The position numbers and the translations under genes are program-made. A stretch of 64,000 nt of DNA from Streptomyces albus subsp. albus (GTDB taxonomy: Bacteria > Actinomycetota > Actinomycetes > Streptomycetales > Streptomycetaceae), in the NCBI RefSeq assembly GCF_000725885.1, contig NZ_JODR01000008.1, forward strand, positions 62,001 through 126,000, in the 5' to 3' direction. How positions within the stretch are numbered: position 1 is the stretch's first letter; the number at the start of each line of letters is the position of its first letter. This document shows positions 33,711 to 42,058 of this stretch, one piece after another. A model generated the notes under the pieces. It saw nothing but the letters and a program-made list of their open reading frames with translations, was not told the origin of the DNA and did no database searches.

Positions 33711-34328
33711 ATGGAGTCCCTGGCTCGTGGCGGGACCAGATGGAAGCGGTTCGCCGTCGTCATGGTGCCGAGCGTGGCCGCTACGGCAGCGATCGGTGTG
33801 GCACTGTCGCAGGGTGCGCTGGCGGCGTCGTTCAGCGTCTCCGGCCAGCAGTTCAAGGTGACGGCGGATCAGCTGGACGGCGACGGTTTCGTCCAGTACG
33901 GCGCGCTCGACAGCACGGAGAAGGGCAAGAAGCCCGTCACCGTCGTCGGCATGGACTCGGCGAAGATACGCAACCTGTGCCAGTCCGTCGTCGTGCCCGT
34001 CCCGGTCTTCGGCAACGTGTCGATGAAGCTCAACGCCGGCGGTGCCGGCAGCCCCAAGGTCGAGGCGAAGAAGCTCTACATCGACGCCGACGACCTGAGC
34101 ACCAACGGCACGTTCAAGAACATCGACATCGGCGTCAGCGTGGACAAGACCACCAAGGGTCCCGGTCCGCACAAGGACGACGCCTACGCCAAGGGATCGT
34201 TCTCCCAGCAGGCGGACAGCGTCCACTTTACCGACGTCAAGCAGCGCGCGTGGGCGACCACCGCCGGCACCTTCAAGCTCAGTGGCCTCCACATGAGCGT
34301 CAAGAAGGGCAAGCACGAGTGCTACTGA
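33711..34328 (+). CDS. DUF6230 exported protein
   Basis: A 205-residue protein starting MESLARGGTRWKRFAVVMVP, with a signal peptide or anchor (residues 13-37) ending ALAASFS. The mature part is a Gly/Asp/Lys-rich beta protein with SGQQFKVTADQLDGDGFVQYG and KLYIDADDLSTNGTFKNIDI, and C-terminal GLHMSVKKGKHECY. The family, sometimes mislabelled cholesterol esterase, is common in Streptomyces next to DUF6114; its function is unknown. GGAGGAAAG upstream fixes the start. A hairpin separates it from the DUF6114 gene, so it may be made in excess over the downstream proteins. Confidence 0.88.
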   Translation: MESLARGGTRWKRFAVVMVPSVAATAAIGVALSQGALAASFSVSGQQFKVTADQLDGDGFVQYGALDSTEKGKKPVTVVGMDSAKIRNLCQSVVVPVPVFGNVSMKLNAGGAGSPKVEAKKLYIDADDLSTNGTFKNIDIGVSVDKTTKGPGPHKDDAYAKGSFSQQADSVHFTDVKQRAWATTAGTFKLSGLHMSVKKGKHECY

Positions 34329-34340
34329 ACTGAGCCTTGC

Positions 34341-34385
34341 GGGTGCGGAGGGCGAGGGCGCCCGCTCCGTCCCGCCTCCGCACCC
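34341..34385 (+). terminator. Intercistronic hairpin between DUF6230 and DUF6114 genes
   Basis: GGGTGCGGAGG and CCTCCGCACCC are complementary 11-base arms with a 23-base loop. It starts 13 bp after the DUF6230 stop and could act as an attenuator. Confidence 0.6.
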
Positions 34386-34441
34386 GTAGGGTCCGCTCCA
34401 CACCAGCAAGTTCTGTGCCAGTTCCGAGGAGCCCCGTACCC

Positions 34442-35035
34442 ATGAGCGCCGACACGCAGCAGAGGATGACCACCGGATTCGGCCGCAAGCGGCAGGCCTT
34501 CCGGAACTGGCGTGGACAGCGCCCGTTCTGGGGCGGGATGCTGACGCTGCTCGCGGGCATCCCGATCATGTACGTCCCCTACCAGAACCTCACTCTGGGA
34601 TCCCTGACCATCCGCATGTCCACGACGGCGGGCGCCGGCTCGCTGATCATCGGCGTGCTGCTGGTCGTCCTCGGGCTGACCATGTGGTTCCAGCCCCACT
34701 CGCGGGTCTTCGCGGGCATCGCCGCGATCCTGCTCTCGCTGGTCTCCCTCGTCGTGTCCAACTTCGGCGCCTTCCTGGTCGGTTTCCTGCTCGGACTGAT
34801 CGGCGGCGCGCTGGGCGTCTCCTGGGCCCCGGGCAAACCGGTGAAGGCCGAGACGTCCGGGAGCCGGCAGACGGCCCGCGCGGCGGGTGCGCCGGCGTCC
34901 GACGACGCCGATGCCGCACCGCCCGCGTCCGGCCCGGCCGACGGGGGCCCGCAGGGCAACACAGCAGTCTTTGAAGCGTCCCCCCAGGACGGGACGGACG
35001 CGTATGACGGGAACGGGAGGCACCGTGCCGGGTGA
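34442..35035 (+). CDS. DUF6114 integral membrane protein
   Basis: A 197-residue protein with four hydrophobic segments between residues 30 and 125, including PFWGGMLTLLAGIPIMYVPY and NFGAFLVGFLLGLIGGALGV, then a 65-residue Ala/Asp/Gly-rich cytoplasmic or external tail. GAGGAG lies 12 bases before ATG. It overlaps the next gene by 32 bp, so the two are made together. The consistent pairing with DUF6230 suggests the membrane partner of an exported protein; no transport or enzyme motif is visible. Confidence 0.87.
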   Translation: MSADTQQRMTTGFGRKRQAFRNWRGQRPFWGGMLTLLAGIPIMYVPYQNLTLGSLTIRMSTTAGAGSLIIGVLLVVLGLTMWFQPHSRVFAGIAAILLSLVSLVVSNFGAFLVGFLLGLIGGALGVSWAPGKPVKAETSGSRQTARAAGAPASDDADAAPPASGPADGGPQGNTAVFEASPQDGTDAYDGNGRHRAG

Positions 35036-36545
35036 CGAGGTCCACGAGGGGGAGGGCGCGGGGAGCACCTTCGCTCCCGCCGGGAGGGGGAAGACCGGCC
35101 CCCGGCACGCGGCCCCCAGAAAGCCGCTGCTGACCCGGCTGCACATGCCCGCGGGCAAGGCCGTGGCGCTCGCCGCGATGCCGTCCGCCGTACTGATGGG
35201 CATGGGGCTCACCCCTCAGCTGGCGAACGCCAAACCGCTGCCGAAGAACCCCTTCAAGGGCGAGTCCTGCGTCTCCATATCCGAGCAGCAGGAGACCGCT
35301 CAGGAGAAAGCGGAACGCAAGAAGCGCGCCGAGAAACTCAAACGCGATCTGGCCAAGGCCCAGGCGGAGCGCGAGAAGGCCGCCGAGGAAGCCCGGCGGG
35401 GCGGGAAGGGCGACGAGGCCGGGGCCGACGGCTCCTCGGCCGCCCCCGGACACGGCGACGGCGCGGACCGGCCCTCCGGCGGCGACACGTCCCCCGCGGA
35501 ACCGCCCGCCGCCGACGAGCCGCCCGCGACGCCGCCGTCCTCCTCCACCCCGCCCTCGTCCGGCGGCGACGAGGACGAGGAGGCGGACGGGAAGAACCCC
35601 TGGTACGACCCGCTGGGGCTCGGCAAGAAGCTGGAGGACACCTTCAAGCCCCGCAAGGACGCCGAGGACTCCGGGGACTCCGAGGACTCCGGGAACGACG
35701 AGGACACCGGGGACTCCGGGAACACCGAGGGCTCCGAGGACACCGGCGACGGCAAGGACGCGGGGAAGGGAGAGGACACCGACCCCTCCGGCGGCACACA
35801 GAAGTCCCCCTCGCACCGCAGGAGCCAGGACGGCGAGCGGACCGGGGGCACGGCACAGGGCAAGGCGAAGGCCCAGGACCGCGACGGGGACTCCGGCCAG
35901 GGCGGCGACGACAAGGGCGACGAAGCCGAGGACGGCGAGCGCTCCGGGGACGGCGAGGACGGCAAGCCCGGCGGGAAGAAGGACGGCGAGAAGTCCGGGG
36001 AATCGGGCGTCGACAAGAAGGACGGCACCGTCCGCGACTACGACCCCGCCAAGGACGCGGGCAAGCCGTTCCCCTGCCCCGAGAAGACCCACGTCGCCGG
36101 CACCGACGAGCAGACCCCCGCCCAGGTCGCCAACGACCCCTGGTACCTGGAGGCTTCGTCCCTCACCCTCAAGGGCCTCGACTACAAGGGCGTCGTCAAC
36201 ATCACCACGCCCGACGGCCGGACCAAGCAGGCCCTCAAGTTCACCGCCAGCGGCCTCGACATCGGCGATCTGCACCAGATCGTCAAGGGCGACAACGGGC
36301 TGACCTACCACGTGGAGGCCGCGAAGGGGTCCACCTCCACCATCCGCGACGGCCAGGTGACGCTCTACACCGAGGAGCTGAAGGGCAATCTGTTCGGGCT
36401 CATCCCGATCACCTTCACTCCCGAGACGCCGCCGCCGATCAACGTGCCCTTCGCCTACTTCACGCACGTCACGGTGAAGCAGGCCGGCCAGTTCGGCGGC
36501 ACCCTCACCATCCCCGGCCTGCACCAGTACGTGCGCAGGGCGTAG
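35004..36545 (+). CDS. Large secreted protein with Asp/Gly/Ser-rich linker and C-terminal beta domain
   Basis: 513 residues from ATG 35004; GTG 35025 is also possible. A signal segment lies near residues 50-78 (AVALAAMPSAVLMGMGLTP). Then comes a Lys/Glu helical patch, followed by about 220 residues of disordered Asp/Gly/Glu/Ser/Lys sequence with DSG-type repeats. The last 135 residues form an ordered domain beginning PWYLEASSLTLKGLDYKG and ending TLTIPGLHQYVRR. Parts of this domain align by eye with the DUF6230 protein of the same operon. Its function is unknown; a cell-surface role is inferred from export and composition. Confidence 0.8.
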   Translation: MTGTGGTVPGDEVHEGEGAGSTFAPAGRGKTGPRHAAPRKPLLTRLHMPAGKAVALAAMPSAVLMGMGLTPQLANAKPLPKNPFKGESCVSISEQQETAQEKAERKKRAEKLKRDLAKAQAEREKAAEEARRGGKGDEAGADGSSAAPGHGDGADRPSGGDTSPAEPPAADEPPATPPSSSTPPSSGGDEDEEADGKNPWYDPLGLGKKLEDTFKPRKDAEDSGDSEDSGNDEDTGDSGNTEGSEDTGDGKDAGKGEDTDPSGGTQKSPSHRRSQDGERTGGTAQGKAKAQDRDGDSGQGGDDKGDEAEDGERSGDGEDGKPGGKKDGEKSGESGVDKKDGTVRDYDPAKDAGKPFPCPEKTHVAGTDEQTPAQVANDPWYLEASSLTLKGLDYKGVVNITTPDGRTKQALKFTASGLDIGDLHQIVKGDNGLTYHVEAAKGSTSTIRDGQVTLYTEELKGNLFGLIPITFTPETPPPINVPFAYFTHVTVKQAGQFGGTLTIPGLHQYVRRA

Positions 36546-36613
36546 CGGGCCCCCTCACCGAACACGCACCGGGACCGTATGCGGGACCGGTACCCCAGGC
36601 ATGGGCGCCGGAC

Positions 36614-36664
36614 CGCAGGCGAGCGCCGGGCGGGCCCGCACGGCCTGCCCGGCGCTCGCCTGCG
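36614..36664. terminator. Strong hairpin between convergent genes
   Basis: Eighteen-base perfect arms (36614-36631 and 36647-36664) with a 15-base loop, between the secreted-protein gene and pyk. Confidence 0.8.
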
Positions 36665-36700
36665 GCGTGCGCGGCGGTGCCCCCTCCCGGGGGCACCGGT

Positions 36701-38128
36701 TCACGCCGCCGGGTTGCCCAGGTGGTGGACCCGGACCATGTTCGTCGTGCCGGGGACACCGGGCGGGGAGCCCGCCGTGATCAGCATGGTGTCGCCCTCC
36801 TCGAACCGCTGGAGGCGGGAGAGCTCGGCGTCGACCAGCTCGACCATCTCGTCGGTGTGGTCGACGTGCTTGACCACGAAGGTCTCCACGCCCCAGGTGA
36901 GGGTGAGCTGGTTGCGGGTGGCGGCGTCCGTGGTGAAGGCGAGGATCGGCTGGCTGACCCGGTAGCGGGAGAGCCGGCGTGCCGTGTCACCGGACTTGGT
37001 GAAGGCGACCAGTGCCTTGCCGTCGAGGAAGTCGGCCATCTCGCAGGCCGCGCGGGCGACGGAACCGCCCTGCGTGCGCGGCTTCTTGCCGGGCACCAGC
37101 GGCTGGAGGCCGCGGCCCAGCAGCTCCTGCTCGGCCGCCTCGACGATCTTCGACATCGTCTTGACCGTCTCGACCGGGTACTGGCCCACCGAGGACTCGG
37201 CCGAGAGCATCACCGCGTCCGCGCCGTCCAGCACCGCGTTGGCCACGTCGCTGGCCTCCGCGCGGGTCGGCCGCGAGTTGGTGATCATCGACTCCATCAT
37301 CTGCGTCGCCACGATCACCGGCTTGGCGTTGCGGCGGCACAGCTCGACCAGCCGCTTCTGCACCATCGGGACCTGCTCCAGCGGGTACTCGACGGCCAGG
37401 TCGCCGCGGGCCACCATCACGCCGTCGAAGGCCATCACGACCTCTTCCATGTTGGCGACGGCCTGCGGCTTCTCCACCTTGGCGATGACCGGCACCCGGC
37501 GGCCCACCTCGTCCATGACGCGGTGCACGTCCCGCACGTCCGAGGCGTTGCGCACGAAGGAGAGGGCGATCATGTCGGCGCCCATCTTCAGCGCGAACTT
37601 GAGGTCCTCCACGTCCTTCTCGGACAGCGCGGGCACGTTGACGGCCGCGCCGGGCAGGTTGATGCCCTTGTGGTCGGAGATGACGCCGCCCTCGATGACG
37701 ATGGTGCGCACCCGCGGGCCCTCGACCTCGACGACCTGGAGCGCCACGTTCCCGTCGTTGATCAGGACCGGGTCGCCCTTGGCGACATCGCCCGGCAGCC
37801 CCTTGTAGGTGGTGCCGCAGATGGTCTTGTCACCGGGCACGTCCTCGGTGGTGATGGTGAACTCCTCGCCGCGGACCAGCTCGACGGGGCCCTCGGCGAA
37901 GGTCTCCAGGCGGATCTTGGGGCCCTGGAGGTCGGCGAGCACGCCCACGGCGCGGCCGGTCTCCTCGGCGGCCTTGCGGACGCGGTGGTACCGCTCCTCG
38001 TGCTCGGCGTGGGAGCCGTGGCTCATGTTGAAGCGGGCCACGTTCATGCCCGCGTCGATGAGCGTCTTGAGCTGCTCGTAGGAGTCGACGGCGGGACCCA
38101 GGGTGCAGACGATTTTGGAACGGCGCAT
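36701..38128 (-). CDS. pyk: Pyruvate kinase
   Basis: A 475-residue glycolytic enzyme converting phosphoenolpyruvate and ADP to pyruvate and ATP. It starts MRRSKIVCTLGPAVDSYEQL; the active-site Lys/Glu region is PVIAKVEKPQAV, the substrate loop MVARGDLAVEYPLEQVP and the metal/K+ site KPVIVATQMMESM. Length and motifs are complete. It is the last gene of the minus-strand run pta-ackA-pyk, and pfkA is divergent nearby. The minus strand upstream has a TAGGAT hexamer that could be its own -10 box. Confidence 0.97.
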   Translation of the reverse strand: MRRSKIVCTLGPAVDSYEQLKTLIDAGMNVARFNMSHGSHAEHEERYHRVRKAAEETGRAVGVLADLQGPKIRLETFAEGPVELVRGEEFTITTEDVPGDKTICGTTYKGLPGDVAKGDPVLINDGNVALQVVEVEGPRVRTIVIEGGVISDHKGINLPGAAVNVPALSEKDVEDLKFALKMGADMIALSFVRNASDVRDVHRVMDEVGRRVPVIAKVEKPQAVANMEEVVMAFDGVMVARGDLAVEYPLEQVPMVQKRLVELCRRNAKPVIVATQMMESMITNSRPTRAEASDVANAVLDGADAVMLSAESSVGQYPVETVKTMSKIVEAAEQELLGRGLQPLVPGKKPRTQGGSVARAACEMADFLDGKALVAFTKSGDTARRLSRYRVSQPILAFTTDAATRNQLTLTWGVETFVVKHVDHTDEMVELVDAELSRLQRFEEGDTMLITAGSPPGVPGTTNMVRVHHLGNPAA

Positions 38129-38168
38129 GGGGGCGATCCTATCGTTTTGTTTAGGTACTGAACGATTC

Positions 38169-38210
38169 GGGGCGGCCCCGCGTCCGGCGGCGGGGGCCTT
38201 GGGCCGCCCC
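38169..38210 (-). terminator. ackA terminator
   Basis: GGGGCGGCCC and GGGCCGCCCC form a ten-base stem nine bases past the ackA stop, with a second GC-rich stem in the loop. pyk therefore probably has its own promoter in 38129-38168. Confidence 0.65.
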
Positions 38211-38219
38211 GCCGCCTGC

Positions 38220-39428
38220 TCAGCGGGAGGCGACCAGCGCGTAACTCTGCTCTGCGATCTCCAGTTCCTCGTCGGTCGGTACGACGGCCACCTTCACCCG
38301 CGCGTACGAGGGCGAGATCAGCCGGGCCTCCTTCCCGCCCGCCGCGTTCAGCTCGCCGTCCACGGCCAGGCCCAGCTCCTCCAGGCCCGCCACGGCGGCC
38401 TCCCGCACGGGGGCGGAGTTCTCCCCGACGCCCGCGGTGAAGACCACGGCGTCGACCGTGCCGAGCACCGCGTAGTAGGCGCCGATGTACTTCTTGAGCC
38501 GGTGGATGTAGATGTCGAACGCCAGCCGGGCCGCCGCGTCGCCCTCCGCCATGCGGCGGCGGATCTGCCGCATGTCGTTGTCGCCGCACAGCCCCAGCAG
38601 GCCGCTGCGCTTGTTGAGCAGCTCGTCCACCTCGTCCATGCTCATTCCGGCCACCCGGCCCAGGTGGAAGACCACCGCCGGGTCGATGTCCCCGGAACGG
38701 GTACCCATCACCAGGCCCTCCAAGGGCGTCAGGCCCATCGAGGTGTCCTCGCAGCGCCCGCCGCGCACCGCCGACGCCGAGGCGCCGTTGCCCAGGTGCA
38801 GCACGATGAGATTGACCTCGGAGGGGTCCTTGCCCAGCAGCTCGGCGGCCTTGCGGGAGACGTAGGCGTGCGAGGTGCCGTGGAAGCCGTAGCGGCGCAC
38901 ACGGTGCGCGTCGGCCGTCTCGACGTCGATGGCGTAGCGGGCCGCGTGCTCGGGCATCGCCGAGTGGAAGGCGGTGTCGAAGACGGCGACCTGCGGCAGA
39001 TCGGGCCGCAGCCGCTGCGCGGTGCGGATGCCGGTGACGTTGGCCGGGTTGTGCAGCGGCGCCACCGGGATCAGCCGTTCGATCTCCTTGAGCATCGCGT
39101 CGTCCACCAGCGTCGGCACCGTCAGCTTCAGCCCGCCGTGCACCACCCGGTGCCCGATCACGGCCAGCTCGGGGGAGTCCAGCCCCATCCCGTCGGCGGC
39201 CAGCTCCTCGGCGATCGCCTCCAGCGCCGCGTCGTGGTCGGCCAGCCTGCCGTGCCGCTCCCGCTTCCCGCCGCCGCCGGCCAGCGGCTCGTGGTGGAGG
39301 GCGGAGGTCTCCTCACCGATCCGCTCGGCGAGGCCGACGGCCAGCCGCGAACGGTCGGCCATGTCGATGAGCTGGTACTTCACCGACGAGGAGCCGGAGT
39401 TGAGGACGAGGACACGGGTGGGGGTCAC
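38220..39428 (-). CDS. ackA: Acetate kinase
   Basis: A 402-residue ASKHA-fold enzyme that makes ATP and acetate from acetyl phosphate. Its signatures are RVLVLNSGSSSVKYQLID at the N-terminus, VIGHRVVHGGLK with the catalytic Arg/His, and GFHGTSHAYVSRKA, followed by LGNGASASAV. GTG start. It lies 47 bp downstream of pta on the same strand, forming the reversible acetyl-CoA/acetate branch. Confidence 0.97.
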   Translation of the reverse strand: MTPTRVLVLNSGSSSVKYQLIDMADRSRLAVGLAERIGEETSALHHEPLAGGGGKRERHGRLADHDAALEAIAEELAADGMGLDSPELAVIGHRVVHGGLKLTVPTLVDDAMLKEIERLIPVAPLHNPANVTGIRTAQRLRPDLPQVAVFDTAFHSAMPEHAARYAIDVETADAHRVRRYGFHGTSHAYVSRKAAELLGKDPSEVNLIVLHLGNGASASAVRGGRCEDTSMGLTPLEGLVMGTRSGDIDPAVVFHLGRVAGMSMDEVDELLNKRSGLLGLCGDNDMRQIRRRMAEGDAAARLAFDIYIHRLKKYIGAYYAVLGTVDAVVFTAGVGENSAPVREAAVAGLEELGLAVDGELNAAGGKEARLISPSYARVKVAVVPTDEELEIAEQSYALVASR

Positions 39429-39475
39429 GAGGAGGAGCGCTCTTTCCGTACGGGGACTTCACATGGTCGGGGTGT

Positions 39476-41605
39476 TCAGGCACCGCCGGGCGCCGTCTCG
39501 CCCTGCGCCTGGACGGCAGTGATCGCGACAGTGTTCACAATGTCCTGCACCAAGGCGCCGCGGCTCAGGTCGTTGACGGGCTTGCGCAGGCCCTGGAGCA
39601 CCGGGCCGACGGCGACGGCCCCGGCCGAGCGCTGCACCGCCTTGTAGGTGTTGTTGCCGGTGTTCAGATCGGGGAAGACCAGCACGGTCGCCTGCCCCGC
39701 CACCTTCGAGCCCGGCAGCTTGGTGGCGGCGACCGACGGCTCCACGGCCGCGTCGTACTGGATGGGGCCCTCCGCCAGCAGGTCGGGGCGGCGCTCGCGC
39801 ACCAGCTCGGTGGCGCGGCGCACCTTGTCCACGTCGGCGCCGGAACCCGAGGTGCCCGTCGAGTACGAGAGCATGGCGATCCTCGGCTCCACCCCGAACC
39901 TGGCCGCGGTGGTGGCCGACTGGATCGCGATGTCCGCGAGCTGCTCGGCGTCCGGGTCGGGGACCACGGCGCAGTCGCCGTAGACCAGCACCCGGTCGGC
40001 CAGGCACATGAAGAACACCGAGGAGACGATCTCGGCGTCCGGCTTGGTGCGGATGATCTCGAAGGCGGGGCGGATGGTGGCCGCCGTGGAGTGCGCGGCG
40101 CCCGAGACCATGCCGTCGGCCAGCCCCTCGTGGACCATCATCGTGCCGAAGTACGACACGTCGGCCACCACGTCGTGGGCCAGCTCGTAGGTGACGCCCT
40201 TGTGGGCGCGCAGCTTCGCGTACGACTCGGCGAAACGTTCCCGCAGCGGCGAGGTCTGCGGATCGACGAGACGCGCGGTGGCCGTGCCGCCCGGCGCCGG
40301 CGCTTCCCCGTCGGCCAGCAGCTCCAGGGAGATGCCCAGCTCGCCGGCCCGCCTGCGGATCACGGCCGGGTCGCCCAGCAGGGTCAGGTCGCAGATGTTG
40401 CGCCGCAACAGCACCTCGGCGGCCCGCAGCACCCGCTCCTCGTCGCCCTCGGGCAGCACGATGTGCCGCCGCGCCGCTCGGGAGCGCTCCACCAGCTCGT
40501 GCTCGAACATCATCGGGGTGACGCGCTCGCTGCGCTCCACGGACAGCCGCTGGGACAGCTGCGCCGCGTCCACATGGGTCTCGAACAGGCCCAGCGCGAT
40601 CTCGGCCTTGCGCGGGGTGGCCGCGGTCAGCTTGCCCTCCAGGGACAGCAGCGCGTCCGCCGTCTCCATCGAGCCTTCGGGCACCACCATCACCGGGGTG
40701 CCGGGCGCCAGCCGGGAGGCCAGCGCGAGGGTCTGCTCGCCGGGGTGCTCGTCCAGGGTGAGCAGGACACCGGCGATGGCGGGGGAGCCCGCGGAGTGCG
40801 CGGCCAGCGCCCCGATGATCAGGTCCGAGCGGTCGCCCGGCGTGATGACCAGCGAGCCCTCGGTGAGGGCGGGCAGGAAGGCGGGCAGATGGGCGCCGCC
40901 GAAGACGAGGTGGCGCACGTCCCTGGCCAGCCCGGCGTGGTCGCCCAGCAGCACCTCGGCGCCGGTGGTCTCCTTGACCTGCGCGACGGTGGGGGCGGCC
41001 AGCGCCGGCTCCTCCGGCAGCACGTACACCGGTTCCGGCAGCCGCTCGGCCAGGCCGCGCACCGCCTCGGCGGCCTTGGGGTCGGCGACCCGGTTGGCCA
41101 CCATCGCGATCAGGTCCGCGCCCAGCGAGGCGTAGGCGTGATGGGCGTTGCGCACCTCGGCGACCACGGCGTCCGGCGCCTGGTCGCGGGCCGCGACGAC
41201 GGGCAGCACGGCCGCGCCGAACTCGTTCGCCAGCCGCGCGTTGAGAGCCAGCTCGGCGGGGAGTCCGGTGTCGGCGAAGTCGGTGCCCAGCACCAGGACG
41301 GCCTCGTACGCGCCGGCGACCTGGTGGTAGCGCTCCACCAGGCGGGAGACCAGCTCGTCGGTGCCCTGTTCGGCCTGGAGGGCGGCGGCCTCCTCGTATC
41401 CCATGCCGAAGACGGTGGAGGCGGGCTGGCTGAGCCGGTAGCGGCTGCGCAGCAGGTCGTAGAGCCGGTCGGGGCCGTCGTGCACGAGGGGCCGGAACAC
41501 CCCCACCCGGTCCACCTGGCGGGTCAGCAGTTCCATGACGCCCAGCTCGACGACCTGGCGGCCGTCGCTGCGTCCGATGCCGGTCACATACACGCTGCGC
41601 GTCAC
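39476..41605 (-). CDS. pta: Phosphate acetyltransferase (long form)
   Basis: A 709-residue enzyme converting acetyl-CoA and phosphate to acetyl phosphate. The N-terminal 220 residues are BioD-like (SVYVTGIGRSDGRQVVELGV), a middle DRTGG-type domain follows, and the C-terminal 330 residues form the catalytic PTA domain (RRHIVLPEGDEERVLRAAEV; SYFGTMMVHEGLADGMVSGA; DLNTGNNTYKAVQRSAGAVA). GTG start preceded by GGAGGAG. It heads the pta-ackA transcript; the long three-domain form is usual in actinobacteria and is regulated in other bacteria by pyruvate or NADH. Confidence 0.97.
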   Translation of the reverse strand: MTRSVYVTGIGRSDGRQVVELGVMELLTRQVDRVGVFRPLVHDGPDRLYDLLRSRYRLSQPASTVFGMGYEEAAALQAEQGTDELVSRLVERYHQVAGAYEAVLVLGTDFADTGLPAELALNARLANEFGAAVLPVVAARDQAPDAVVAEVRNAHHAYASLGADLIAMVANRVADPKAAEAVRGLAERLPEPVYVLPEEPALAAPTVAQVKETTGAEVLLGDHAGLARDVRHLVFGGAHLPAFLPALTEGSLVITPGDRSDLIIGALAAHSAGSPAIAGVLLTLDEHPGEQTLALASRLAPGTPVMVVPEGSMETADALLSLEGKLTAATPRKAEIALGLFETHVDAAQLSQRLSVERSERVTPMMFEHELVERSRAARRHIVLPEGDEERVLRAAEVLLRRNICDLTLLGDPAVIRRRAGELGISLELLADGEAPAPGGTATARLVDPQTSPLRERFAESYAKLRAHKGVTYELAHDVVADVSYFGTMMVHEGLADGMVSGAAHSTAATIRPAFEIIRTKPDAEIVSSVFFMCLADRVLVYGDCAVVPDPDAEQLADIAIQSATTAARFGVEPRIAMLSYSTGTSGSGADVDKVRRATELVRERRPDLLAEGPIQYDAAVEPSVAATKLPGSKVAGQATVLVFPDLNTGNNTYKAVQRSAGAVAVGPVLQGLRKPVNDLSRGALVQDIVNTVAITAVQAQGETAPGGA

Positions 41606-42058
41606 GCGCTGTCTCCTCCGGGTCGTCGCGGTCGAGACCGTGTGGGCGGTCTCTTGAGCGGTTTCGCCTAGAAAGCACCTGTAAGAGTACGGCTATACCC
41701 TTGACACTACCCGTGCCAGTGGGTATGCCGCTCGCCGGCCGTGAGGGCCCCGGCCACCGGCGGCGAGCGGGCGGCGCGGCCCTGCCGCGGGACCGTGGCA
41801 GGAGCCCGCGACGGCCGGGGCGGAGGGCCGCCGGAGCGGACGGCGAGAGGAAGACGAGAGGACGAGGAGGGGCCCTCGGTCGCGGGGTCCGGATGCTGGG
41901 CGGGGCCCATGCCCCCGTCTTCAAGACGTGAAACAATCGCACCGGCTCATACGGACCAGCGGCACCGGACAGTGAGGTCCGGCCATGCCCCAAGCGGCCC
42001 GCCCCCGGGTGGGCACCCGTTCCCAGGCGGGCATCTACGAGCAGGAGAAGCGAACCCC
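41606..42058. promoter_or_regulatory. 453-bp divergent pta/pfkA promoter region
   Basis: No convincing gene: the short frames at 41701-41931 and 41707-41910 are composition artefacts. A TTGACA at 41702 is a possible plus-strand -35 box. A CCGGAC-GTCCGG hairpin with six-base loop (41975-41992) lies in the pfkA leader. The ribosome site AGGAG (42043-42047) is 11 bases before the pfkA ATG. Confidence 0.45.

Noticed and set aside
41701..41931. 76-residue plus-strand and 67-residue minus-strand ORFs in the pta-pfkA gap
   Set aside because: Arg/Gly/Pro-rich, no ribosome site and in a promoter region.
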